DNA of 52,921 bases from CAZKRU01 sp964555235 (GTDB lineage Bacteria; Verrucomicrobiota; Verrucomicrobiia; Methylacidiphilales; CAMAQI01): positions 1 to 52,921 of the forward strand of contig CAZKRU010000025.1 of NCBI GenBank assembly GCA_964555235.1, read 5' to 3'. Shown in pieces: positions 42,427-49,716 of this stretch (positions are counted from its first letter, which is position 1; each line of letters starts with the position of its first letter). The notes beneath the pieces are model-generated. The model worked only from the letters and a program-made list of their open reading frames with translations. It made no database searches and was not told the origin of the DNA. Made by a program: the position numbers and the translations under genes.

Positions 42427-43440
42427 GTGTCACTCGCCCCCTCCATCGCCGCGCTTCCCGCAGAGTCGGCGACCCCGACCCTTCGTACCGTGGACTATCT
42501 CCGGATCTCCGTCACGGATCGCTGTAACGAGCGGTGCCTCTATTGTATGCCGGAATCGTACTCCGCATGGACCCCTCGTGAGGAGATCCTCACGGATGAT
42601 GAAATCCTCACCGTCGTTCGCGCTTCGATTCAACAAGGCTTCAAAAACTTCCGAATCACCGGGGGAGAGCCGCTCCTTCGTCCCGGAATCGCCGACCTGA
42701 TTCGACGTATTTGTCAAACTCCCGGAGTCGCCACCGTTTCGATGACCACCAACGGAACCCGCCTTCCGGAGCTCGCCGCTCCTCTTTTCGAGGCAGGCCT
42801 CCGCAAGCTCAACATCAGCCTGGATGCCATGGACCCGGAGCGATACCGCATGATCACTCACGGAGATCTGACTCCCGTCCTTCAAGGAATCATCCAAGCC
42901 AAGGCCCTCGGCTTTCCTTCCATCAAATTGAACACCGTTCTCATGCGTGGAAAGAATGATGACCAGATCTGGCCCCTCTTGGAATTCGCCGCGCAGCAAG
43001 ATGTGGCCCTCCGGTTTATTGAATTGATGCCGGTGAGTCTCACTGAAATGCTTGATGAATCGAATTTCCTTCCCGTGGCTGAAGTACAGAAGATGATCGA
43101 ATCTCGAGATGAACTCGTGCCATTTTCCTTCAAGCTCGGCTTCGGCCCCGCTCACTATTTTCGACTCAAAAAACTCGACGTCACCGTTGGATTTATCGGA
43201 GCCCTGACCAATCTCCATTTCTGTGACAACTGCAATAAAATGCGAATGACCGCTGACGGCAAGATTCGCCCGTGTCTGGGAAATCATTTGGAATTCGATC
43301 TCAAACCACTGCTCCGCCCTCACGTAGATGAAGCCGCAATCGCCCAGCGCTTTGCGGAAGCCTTGCGTGAAAAACCGGCCGAGCACTTGTTCCGAAACAA
43401 CTACCAACCGCAACGCGTCATGACGGCAATCGGAGGATAA
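42427..43440 (+). CDS. moaA: GTP 3',8-cyclase MoaA (molybdenum cofactor synthesis)
   Basis: 337 residues from a GTG start. First cluster motif C33, C37, C40 in DRCNERCLYC; GGEPLLRPGI; MTTNGTRLPELA; LNISLDA; second cluster in FCDNCNKMRMTADGKIRPCLG; and the C-terminal GG required for activity. It turns GTP into 3',8-cyclo-GTP, the first step to molybdopterin. Four bp before moaD. The large antisense ORF across it is a shadow. Confidence 0.96.
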   Translation: MSLAPSIAALPAESATPTLRTVDYLRISVTDRCNERCLYCMPESYSAWTPREEILTDDEILTVVRASIQQGFKNFRITGGEPLLRPGIADLIRRICQTPGVATVSMTTNGTRLPELAAPLFEAGLRKLNISLDAMDPERYRMITHGDLTPVLQGIIQAKALGFPSIKLNTVLMRGKNDDQIWPLLEFAAQQDVALRFIELMPVSLTEMLDESNFLPVAEVQKMIESRDELVPFSFKLGFGPAHYFRLKKLDVTVGFIGALTNLHFCDNCNKMRMTADGKIRPCLGNHLEFDLKPLLRPHVDEAAIAQRFAEALREKPAEHLFRNNYQPQRVMTAIGG

Positions 43441-43444
43441 TCGC

Positions 43445-43675
43445 ATGACCCTCCTCGCCTTTTCCCAAGCCCGAACCATTCTCGGATTTTCAGAAATGGA
43501 GACCGATGCCGATCCGCTGGAAACTCCGGCACAACTCCTGGCTCGTCTTACTCCGAATCCCTCCCCTTTAATCGCCATGGCCCGCGTCGCCCTCGACCTC
43601 GAATACGCCGACTGGAATCAACCGATCGGTAACGCCCGCGAAATGGCCATCATTCCCCCAGTGAGTGGAGGATAG
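43445..43675 (+). CDS. moaD: molybdopterin synthase sulfur-carrier subunit MoaD
   Basis: 76 residues ending PPVSGG, the double-glycine tail that is thiocarboxylated. ALDLEYADWNQPI and REMAIIPPVSGG match MoaD; the first part (LLAFSQARTILGF) fits the ubiquitin-like fold. A Shine-Dalgarno GGAGG lies inside the last moaA codons, 8 nt before the ATG. It supplies sulfur to MoaE. Confidence 0.9.
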   Translation: MTLLAFSQARTILGFSEMETDADPLETPAQLLARLTPNPSPLIAMARVALDLEYADWNQPIGNAREMAIIPPVSGG

Positions 43676-43697
43676 AGATGTACCACAGAACAGTTTT

Positions 43698-43804
43698 ATC
43701 CGCAGATTGACACAGATTCTCACAGATTTTTCTCACTGAAACAATCAATCCTCTACTCATTACTGCAATTCAAAATCTGCGTTAATCTGTGAAAATCGGC
43801 GGAT
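43698..43804. repeat. palindromic repeat with ATCCGCAGATT arms between moaD and moaE
   Basis: Left arm ATCCGCAGATTGACACAGAT and right arm ATCTGTGAAAATCGGCGGAT are imperfect complements over about 32 bp. The motif AATCTGCG..TTAATCTGTGAAAATC recurs at 34595-34624. Sequences of this type are commonly dispersed in environmental genomes. It separates moaE from moaD by 137 bp. Confidence 0.8.
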
Positions 43805-43812
43805 CACTCCTC

Positions 43813-44211
43813 ATGAAAATCAAAATTGAACTTTGTCACGAGCCGCTCTCCGCATTACCTCCCTCTTTCCCGACCGACGGAGAAGGCGGTGCTCTGGTGG
43901 AATTTTACGGAATTGTTCGAAAGGAAGAAGGACCGATCACGATTCCAGGACTCGACTATGAAGCCTACTCAGCCATGGCCGAAAAAAAACTCCACCAGAT
44001 CATCGAAGAAATTGCCAACACCCTTCCCTCTCTCTCCGTCCACCTCCGCCATCGTCTCGGCCATGTTCCCGCCGGAGAGCCATCCCTCTGGGTCCAAGTC
44101 ATCGCCGTTCACCGTCGCGAAGCGATTCAGATGGCTTCGACTCTCATTGACCGGATGAAAGAGGAAGTTCCGATTTGGAAAGCAACGCCCCCTCGCAGAG
44201 AAAGCAGCTAA
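43813..44211 (+). CDS. moaE: molybdopterin synthase catalytic subunit MoaE
   Basis: 132 residues from the ATG at 43813; an in-frame start at 43789 would lie in the repeat. MoaE pattern: GALVEFYGIVRKEEG, LDYEAYSAMAEKKLHQI, HRLGHVPAGEPSLWVQV, AVHRREAI and the end EEVPIWKATPPR. Together with thiocarboxylated MoaD it converts cyclic pyranopterin monophosphate to molybdopterin. Expected moaC, moeA and mog genes are not in the window. Confidence 0.93.
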   Translation: MKIKIELCHEPLSALPPSFPTDGEGGALVEFYGIVRKEEGPITIPGLDYEAYSAMAEKKLHQIIEEIANTLPSLSVHLRHRLGHVPAGEPSLWVQVIAVHRREAIQMASTLIDRMKEEVPIWKATPPRRESS

Positions 44212-44289
44212 AGCATTTTAAGCAATCTCATGGCCTCAAGTGAATTTGGAACTCAGGAACTCAAGAAACCAAAAGCAGACGGGATCGGC

Positions 44290-47200
44290 CTATTTAGCTC
44301 GGTGTATGCCCAACCAGTCGGACATATTTTTCCAACCCGAATGCATGTATTCACGCTCAGGAGTGGAAGGTATATTTTTCGGACGAATGCCACATTTCCG
44401 AAGTTTTCCTTTTGCGTATAAACGCCATTCTGCACGGTTTTTTAATCTAAGTGACCGAACAAAGATTCGTGCGGACTCAAAATCAAGAAATCCCCTTTGA
44501 CTATTTGAGATGCTATTCGTACCAAGCCAATCCCCCCAGCTTTTCCACCCCTTTCCTTTATAAGACTTGTCGGGACTTGACGAAATATCACTTGGCTTTG
44601 GTTTTTTGGATGGAATTTCTCCTTTGCAATAGGCACGCCATTCCATGTTGCTTTTCAGCTGTAACTGGTGGGCGAATTTGCGAGCTTCGCAAAAGGAACG
44701 GTAGACCTTGTCATATGTTGCAATGGTGCCAGTGCCAAGCCAATCCCCCATATTGACCCACCCCTCATTGGCATATGTTTTGCTGGGATTTGTCGGAATA
44801 TCCAAGGGCTTTATTCCTTTGTTGGGCATTTTCCCAACACAATACGAACACCACTCATTTAGGCTCTTAAGATCAAGAGATTGGACAAACTCACGCGCTT
44901 CATTAAAAGGAAGAAAAACTTTTTGAAAATTTGCGACGTTTCCTGTTCCGAGCCAATCTCCCATTCCCAACCAACCAGAATCTTTGTATTTTCGCTCAGG
45001 GCTTACAGGTAGATTTTCGGGGAAAGCTCCCAACTTAGGAATTTTTCCTTTTGTGTATAAATTCCATTCTGCTCTGGATTTAAGCTCCAGTGAACGAACA
45101 AATGCGCGAGCTTTACTGAAGGGTAGAAACTCCCTGTCCCAGTTTGAAACAACTCCATTTCCCAGCCAATCGCTGAACCCTTTCCAGCCACTATTTCGAT
45201 AAACTTTATTGGGGTTAGCTGGTATATTTGATGGAAGCTGATGCGTTTTGGTGTAAGTCCTCCATGCTTTTGTGTTTTTAAGTCTTAAGGAATGAGGAAA
45301 TCTTTTTGCCTCTTCATAAGGCAAATATTCACGCAAGTGTGTTGCTACTCGCCCCGTGCCTAACCAGTCGCCCATTCCCTTCCATCCTGAAGTGCAATAA
45401 ACGAGATAAGGATTGGTTGGCAAATCTGGTTCAGGAGGAAGAGATGCTATTTCGCCCTGAATGTATTTGAACCATTCATCTCTATTTTTTAATCCTAGCT
45501 TTCTGACAAATGACCTTGCCTCCTCAAAAGGCCGCCAAGAAATCTTTGCCAGCTTATCCCAACATTTGAGCTCTACTTCACGAACAAAGTGGTCGAGATC
45601 GATTTTAGAGGCTAACTTTTCCTCAACATTAAATTGCACTAAGTTCCCAGATGCTGATTTCTTCCCTTGAGAAATTGAGCGAAAAAACTCAATGATCCGG
45701 TCATCATTTGCTGCGAGTGCTCGGAGTGTTGCTAAAACCTCTGCAAATTGATCACTTTCAAGGAAGGGGTCTCCCTTTCCGTTATGAACAATCGGTATGA
45801 TGACATACCCATAATCCTTGCCTTTGGAGAGGCGTAAGGCTCGGCCTACGGCTTGCACGATGTCCACAGCACTGCGCCTAGGATCGGCAAACAGGACACA
45901 ATCAATATCGGGAACGTCAACGCCCTCGGTCAAGCATCTGGCGTTGGTAATGATGGCATTAGATGACTTGGCAAAGCGTTTGATCGTAATATCCCGAATT
46001 GCCGCAGGAGTATTCCCTGAGACATGAAAAGTCTCCGGTTTTCCATAGGCGGAAAAGGATTCTGAAAAGAGGTCATTAACATGTTTGAACGATTCCGCTC
46101 GCTGGATGCTGGAATGGAAAGAGACTGCATGGCGGATTGGGTATTGAAGCATGGCTTTTCGGAGAGCCACAAGACAAGCTAGTTGCTGGGTTTCCATCTC
46201 TTGTGACATTCTTTTGTCGTTTGGCCTGACCAACGCATTACTTTTTATCAACTCGTCGATCTCGTCGCTGGAGATGGCCATGGTAATGATGCGATAGTCG
46301 GAAAGGATCGGGGGATTGCATTCCATTGCCTCCCGGAATGTCAGGAGATGAAAAGTTTCACCGTAGATATCGACATTATCCATGCTGGCAATTTCATCGC
46401 TTTGGCCGATATAACGCCGTTCGGTGGCAGTCATGAAAATCCGGCGGCGGATAGAAATATTCTTTTCAAAAAGGAGATGGCTGAAAAGTCCCGCCTTGTC
46501 GCCCACAGTTTTGTGAGACTCATCCATGATGCCCAAATCAAAACTTCGCTTCCCTGCCGCTCGGGCGAGGGTTTTGCCGCTCTGATAGGTGGTGAAAACC
46601 ACCGTCATTCCCTTTTTGGTTTTTTTCAACCATTGGGAAATTTCCTTATCATCGGTAATGCAGGGGATTCCTAAATCTTGTTTTAAAACCGATGTATCAT
46701 CGCTCTTTTCATTGAGCAGAGTCTCGTCACTACAAACACAAATCCAATTCACCTTCATATTTGAGGCGATGGACTCTGAAAGCCAAACTTTCAGCGTTTG
46801 ACGGATCAGTGCAAGACTAGGAACGGCAACGATAATGGTTTGTGCCTTGAGCGATTTCGCCATCCAAAATGAGGTTAAGCTTTTTCCAGTTCCACAAGGC
46901 ATGATCAGTTTGCCTCGACGGTTGCTTGCATCGGAGAAGTAAGAGATGCAGTCTTTGAGGGCATTTTTCTGATGAGGCCGAGGCTTTGCAGGATCAGGAC
47001 GCTTGAATGCACCCTTCTGAAGAGCAGCCGCACGGGCAAAGAAATCAGCATTTAAGTCCTGCCAGACATCCAGCGAGCAGAAGGCAATCCTCTCCTGGTC
47101 CTTGAAAATGCGAGTGGAACGCTCGACCGTGGCGCAAATCAATCCAAACGAAAATCCCTCACAGATGCCAAAAGCGAGGCCCGTGAAAGTTGAAACCTCT

Positions 47201-47517
47201 CTCCAGGTCAAAGCGTGAGTGGAGTCCTCCCTGTATTTGCACTGGATTGCCCAGAACTCCCCGTCATGAGTTTTGGCAACCAGATCAATCCCTTGATCCG
47301 TCGCAGGAAGTTTCAGCTTTCTGGAAACATCAGCGGGGATTTCGTTCAACAACCAGACATGGGAGAGCTTACTGGCGTATTTTGGTTCAATCTGAAGGTA
47401 GACTTTGACTAAATGCTCAAAGGCATCTCCCTTGATTTTTGTCCCCTCACTTGAAAGGGCTTTTTGATATTCACCCCAAGTCGAGCAATCTTGAATCACG
47501 TCCTTGAGTATCGTCAT
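44290..47517 (-). CDS. Mrr-like nuclease / SF2 helicase with six C-terminal integrase-type repeats
   Basis: 1075 residues from the ATG at 47517 (a GTG 39 bp upstream is possible). N-terminal restriction-endonuclease-like domain about 20-130: GDAFEHL with E34, D78 in QGIDLVA and QCK 92-94, i.e. E..D..QxK. Helicase core about 180-600: RPHQKNAL, Walker A PCGTGKS at 208-214, DESH 333-336, MTATERRY, TEGVDVPDID and QAVGRALR. Then six repeats of about 65-70 residues (about 662-1075), each with an EAR.F...L.LK...EW..Y block and a Y...GW..MGDWLGTG block, as in phage-integrase repeats. No methyltransferase or specificity gene adjoins. A defence enzyme is the likeliest role, but this is inference. Confidence 0.85.
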   Translation of the reverse strand: MTILKDVIQDCSTWGEYQKALSSEGTKIKGDAFEHLVKVYLQIEPKYASKLSHVWLLNEIPADVSRKLKLPATDQGIDLVAKTHDGEFWAIQCKYREDSTHALTWREVSTFTGLAFGICEGFSFGLICATVERSTRIFKDQERIAFCSLDVWQDLNADFFARAAALQKGAFKRPDPAKPRPHQKNALKDCISYFSDASNRRGKLIMPCGTGKSLTSFWMAKSLKAQTIIVAVPSLALIRQTLKVWLSESIASNMKVNWICVCSDETLLNEKSDDTSVLKQDLGIPCITDDKEISQWLKKTKKGMTVVFTTYQSGKTLARAAGKRSFDLGIMDESHKTVGDKAGLFSHLLFEKNISIRRRIFMTATERRYIGQSDEIASMDNVDIYGETFHLLTFREAMECNPPILSDYRIITMAISSDEIDELIKSNALVRPNDKRMSQEMETQQLACLVALRKAMLQYPIRHAVSFHSSIQRAESFKHVNDLFSESFSAYGKPETFHVSGNTPAAIRDITIKRFAKSSNAIITNARCLTEGVDVPDIDCVLFADPRRSAVDIVQAVGRALRLSKGKDYGYVIIPIVHNGKGDPFLESDQFAEVLATLRALAANDDRIIEFFRSISQGKKSASGNLVQFNVEEKLASKIDLDHFVREVELKCWDKLAKISWRPFEEARSFVRKLGLKNRDEWFKYIQGEIASLPPEPDLPTNPYLVYCTSGWKGMGDWLGTGRVATHLREYLPYEEAKRFPHSLRLKNTKAWRTYTKTHQLPSNIPANPNKVYRNSGWKGFSDWLGNGVVSNWDREFLPFSKARAFVRSLELKSRAEWNLYTKGKIPKLGAFPENLPVSPERKYKDSGWLGMGDWLGTGNVANFQKVFLPFNEAREFVQSLDLKSLNEWCSYCVGKMPNKGIKPLDIPTNPSKTYANEGWVNMGDWLGTGTIATYDKVYRSFCEARKFAHQLQLKSNMEWRAYCKGEIPSKKPKPSDISSSPDKSYKGKGWKSWGDWLGTNSISNSQRGFLDFESARIFVRSLRLKNRAEWRLYAKGKLRKCGIRPKNIPSTPEREYMHSGWKNMSDWLGIHRAK
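44293..45534 (-). repeat. array of six protein-coding repeats in the helicase gene
   Basis: Encodes residues about 662-1075. Unit: aromatic/leucine-F-EAR.FV..L.LK...EW..Y.KG..P......IP..P...Y...GW.GMGDWLGTG..A. Copies 1-4 keep DWLGTG or DWLGNG, copy 5 reads DWLGTN, and copy 6 ends the protein at DWLGIHRAK. The copies differ enough in sequence that recent expansion is unlikely. The GDWLGTG pattern is that of INT_rpt-type units found with integrases and some helicases. Confidence 0.8.
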
Positions 47518-47623
47518 CCAATGAATGCTGTAAAATGGAGGAGAAGAAACAAGCACAAATGCTCAAACGAAGCTTCAGCCCCCGTGCTCGTGGGGCAATG
47601 AGTGGAGAGAACAGGATCAAATT

Positions 47624-47749
47624 CTCTCGCCAAGTTCGCCAACCTGCCCGCAATGCTACGCATAGCGTTGCAGGCGGGGGCGCGAAGGGTTGAATTCCGA
47701 TTTAAAAACAAAAAAGGGTTTCTTGGCGGCTTGGCGAACTTCGCGAGAG
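47624..47749. repeat. intact long palindromic repeat, CTCTCGC-CGCCAAG arms (copy 4)
   Basis: 126 bp bounded by CTCTCGCCAAGTTCGCC and GGCTTGGCGAACTTCGCGAGAG, with an inner stem-forming part (CGCATAGCGTTGCAGGCG) and the core GATTTAAAAACAAAAAAGGG. It contains the uninterrupted sequence AACGCTATGCGTAGC (reverse strand) where the IS sits in copy 3. To its left, GGGGCAATGAGTGGAGAGAA (47592-47611) is shared with 17174-17199. The 47518-48011 gap holds this, the two repeats that follow, and no gene I can support. Confidence 0.85.
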
Positions 47750-47775
47750 ACAACGACTTAGCAAGTTTGTTCTTT

Positions 47776-47866
47776 AGGAGGCACGAAGCCACAAAGCTTT
47801 TGAGGGCAGGTTTTGATTTGAAAAACAAAATCAATCACTCGGCGATCTCCGCGGCTCCGCGCGAAA
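47776..47866. repeat. repeat with GATTTGAAAAACAAAATC core and CTCGGCGATCTCCGCGG part
   Basis: Shares the core with the palindromes at 9796, 11864, 15679 and 33031, but its flanks resemble 13500-13592 (CTCGGCGAG..TCTCAGCGCGAAAAA) more than the CTCTCGC arms. It is a third arm type around the same core. Confidence 0.6.
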
Positions 47867-47898
47867 AATCATCCACTTCACAGCCGTGCCAGCCTGTT

Positions 47899-47993
47899 CC
47901 ACGAGAGGAGGCGAGTGAAACAATCCAAGTCCTTTGCTCAGAGTTGAAGCCGCTCACTCGTCCTCCCATTTTTTCACTCGCCTCCTCTCGTGG
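47899..47993. repeat. 22-bp perfect inverted repeat upstream of the TPR/phoH operon
   Basis: CCACGAGAGGAGGCGAGTGA.. (47899-47920) is exactly complementary to 47972-47993, with a 51-bp centre; the match continues imperfectly outward (AGCCTGTT / ACCGGCT). The right end is 18 bp before the TPR gene ATG. The outer left part also matches the stretch at 15645-15673. Confidence 0.8.
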
Positions 47994-48011
47994 ACCGGCT
48001 AGCCTCTTTGG

Positions 48012-48716
48012 ATGGCTCGTTTCTTGATTTTCTCTCTGTTGACCTTGTTTGGCGTCTTCGCTCTGCAAGCCCAGACCCCGAAACCGCTCTCGGATTATGA
48101 ACGGATCATGCAGGAGGCTTCGACCGAACTCCAAAAGAACAATTTTTCAAAATCCATCTCTCTCACCGATGAGGCCGAGAAGCTCTCGCCCAACGATAAG
48201 CGCACTCACAATTTTCGCGGTGCCGCTTACACGAAACAGCGAGACTTTCCCAAGGCAGTCGAATCTTTCACCAAGGCCCTTGCAGTCGACCCTCAATATT
48301 TCGGCGCCGCATTTAACCTCGGAGAAATTGAGTTTCTTCAAAAGCATTACCCGGAATGCCGTACTCGATTTCAAAAACTTTTAGTGACCGCTCAGGCGAC
48401 GCCCAAGGAAGAGACCCATAAACTCCCGTTCGGAATGGCAACGGTAGATCTCTTAAAATATAAAATCTACCTCTCCTATCTTTTGGAAAATAACGACTCG
48501 GAAGCAAAAACTCAACTCGCCCGTTTTGATTGGGCCGGAGAAACCCCTGCCTACTACTACGCCAACGCTGCGTGGGAATTTCAGCACCAGAACCCGACGA
48601 AAGGACTCGAATGGATTCAATCCTCCGCCAGTATTTTTAATCTTCCGTTGAACGAACTTTTTGCCGATTCCTGCTTTGAACTCGGTTGGATCAAGCGGCA
48701 GGCCCCTCCTCAATAA
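48012..48716 (+). CDS. secreted TPR protein
   Basis: 234 residues with a signal peptide (RFLIFSLLTLFGVFALQAQ). Three or four TPR units at about 30-140 (NFSKSISLTDEAEKLSPNDK, RDFPKAVESFTKALAVDPQY, GAAFNLGEIEFLQKHYPECR), then a less regular helical part. Would act as a protein scaffold in the periplasm. First gene of a run with phoH, 22 bp before its ATG. The signal-peptide start ATG follows the inverted repeat at 47899-47993. No enzymatic domain seen. Confidence 0.82.
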   Translation: MARFLIFSLLTLFGVFALQAQTPKPLSDYERIMQEASTELQKNNFSKSISLTDEAEKLSPNDKRTHNFRGAAYTKQRDFPKAVESFTKALAVDPQYFGAAFNLGEIEFLQKHYPECRTRFQKLLVTAQATPKEETHKLPFGMATVDLLKYKIYLSYLLENNDSEAKTQLARFDWAGETPAYYYANAAWEFQHQNPTKGLEWIQSSASIFNLPLNELFADSCFELGWIKRQAPPQ

Positions 48717-48738
48717 ACTTCCATTCAATTTTAAAACA

Positions 48739-49716
48739 ATGCCTAGTTCCGAAACCATCACGTTCGACAATGCGAGGTCCGCTCAATCGCTCTACCTCAA
48801 CGATCCCGTCTCGTTGCAACGCTTGGAAGAGACCTTTCAGGTGAAGATCACCTCGCGCGATGCCTGGTTTAAAATTGAAGGAAACAAGGAGGGAATTCAA
48901 AAAGCCGCCTCAGTCCTTCAACAACTGAATGAAGCCCAGAAAAGCGGCGTCCCCATTCGCAAAGATGAATTCAACTTCGCAATCCATTCGACCGTCGGTG
49001 GCCACAAAATTCAGCTCGCCGATCTTCACGCGGAGAAGATTTCCATCTCTTCCAAAAAACCGCCAATCCATCCGAAGACCCTTCATCAAAAAGAATACGT
49101 TGAATCGATTCGAAAAAACGATCTCGTCTTTGGCGTTGGTCCGGCCGGAACTGGGAAAACCTATCTCGCCGTTGCGATGGCGGTCTCTGCGCTCAAACGC
49201 GAGGAAGTTTCAAAAATCATTTTAACCCGACCCGCGGTGGAAGCAGGGGAAGCCCTCGGATTTCTCCCCGGCGATCTCAAGGAAAAGATCTCTCCCTATC
49301 TTCGCCCGCTCTACGATGCCCTCGACACCATGATGGAACCGGACGAACTCCAACGCTATCTGGAACGATCCGTCATTGAAATTGCTCCTCTCGCCTACAT
49401 GCGAGGAAGAACCTTGAGCGGGAGTTTTATCATTCTGGACGAAGCCCAAAACACGACGACCGAACAGATGTTCATGTTTCTCACACGACTCGGCCAGGAC
49501 TCCAAGTGCGTCGTCACCGGTGATCCGACTCAAATCGATCTCCCCCACTCAAGGAAATCCGGACTGGTCGAGGCGATTCAAGCCTTAAACGAAACGCCGG
49601 GAGTTTTTTTTACACGCTTTGACGAAAGTGACGTCGTCCGCCACGAACTCGTCATGCGGATCATTCAAGCCTATCGAGCGCATCGGGGGGGGCGCATGAC
49701 GAGTCTCAGCTTATGA
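48739..49716 (+). CDS. phoH: PhoH-family ATPase
   Basis: 325 residues from the ATG at 48739; the longer ORF starts inside the TPR gene. N-terminal KH-like part (VKITSRDAWFKIEGNKEGI), then Walker A GVGPAGTGKTYLAVAMA, ILTRPAVEAGEALGFLPGDL, DPYLRP-type YLRPLYDALD, Walker B FIILDEAQNTTTEQM and VVTGDPTQIDLP. PhoH ATPases are linked to RNA handling and stress; next to ybeY this is the usual context. Stop overlaps the next start as ATGA. No clear Shine-Dalgarno before the start. Confidence 0.94.
   Translation: MPSSETITFDNARSAQSLYLNDPVSLQRLEETFQVKITSRDAWFKIEGNKEGIQKAASVLQQLNEAQKSGVPIRKDEFNFAIHSTVGGHKIQLADLHAEKISISSKKPPIHPKTLHQKEYVESIRKNDLVFGVGPAGTGKTYLAVAMAVSALKREEVSKIILTRPAVEAGEALGFLPGDLKEKISPYLRPLYDALDTMMEPDELQRYLERSVIEIAPLAYMRGRTLSGSFIILDEAQNTTTEQMFMFLTRLGQDSKCVVTGDPTQIDLPHSRKSGLVEAIQALNETPGVFFTRFDESDVVRHELVMRIIQAYRAHRGGRMTSLSL

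Noticed and set aside
42430..43578. 382-codon open frame on the minus strand across moaA
   Set aside because: It has no family-like sequence, while the opposite strand encodes a complete MoaA with all cluster cysteines.
47514..47834. 106-codon open frame upstream of the nuclease-helicase
   Set aside because: It is formed by the palindromic repeat and its flanks; the translated sequence has no coding character.
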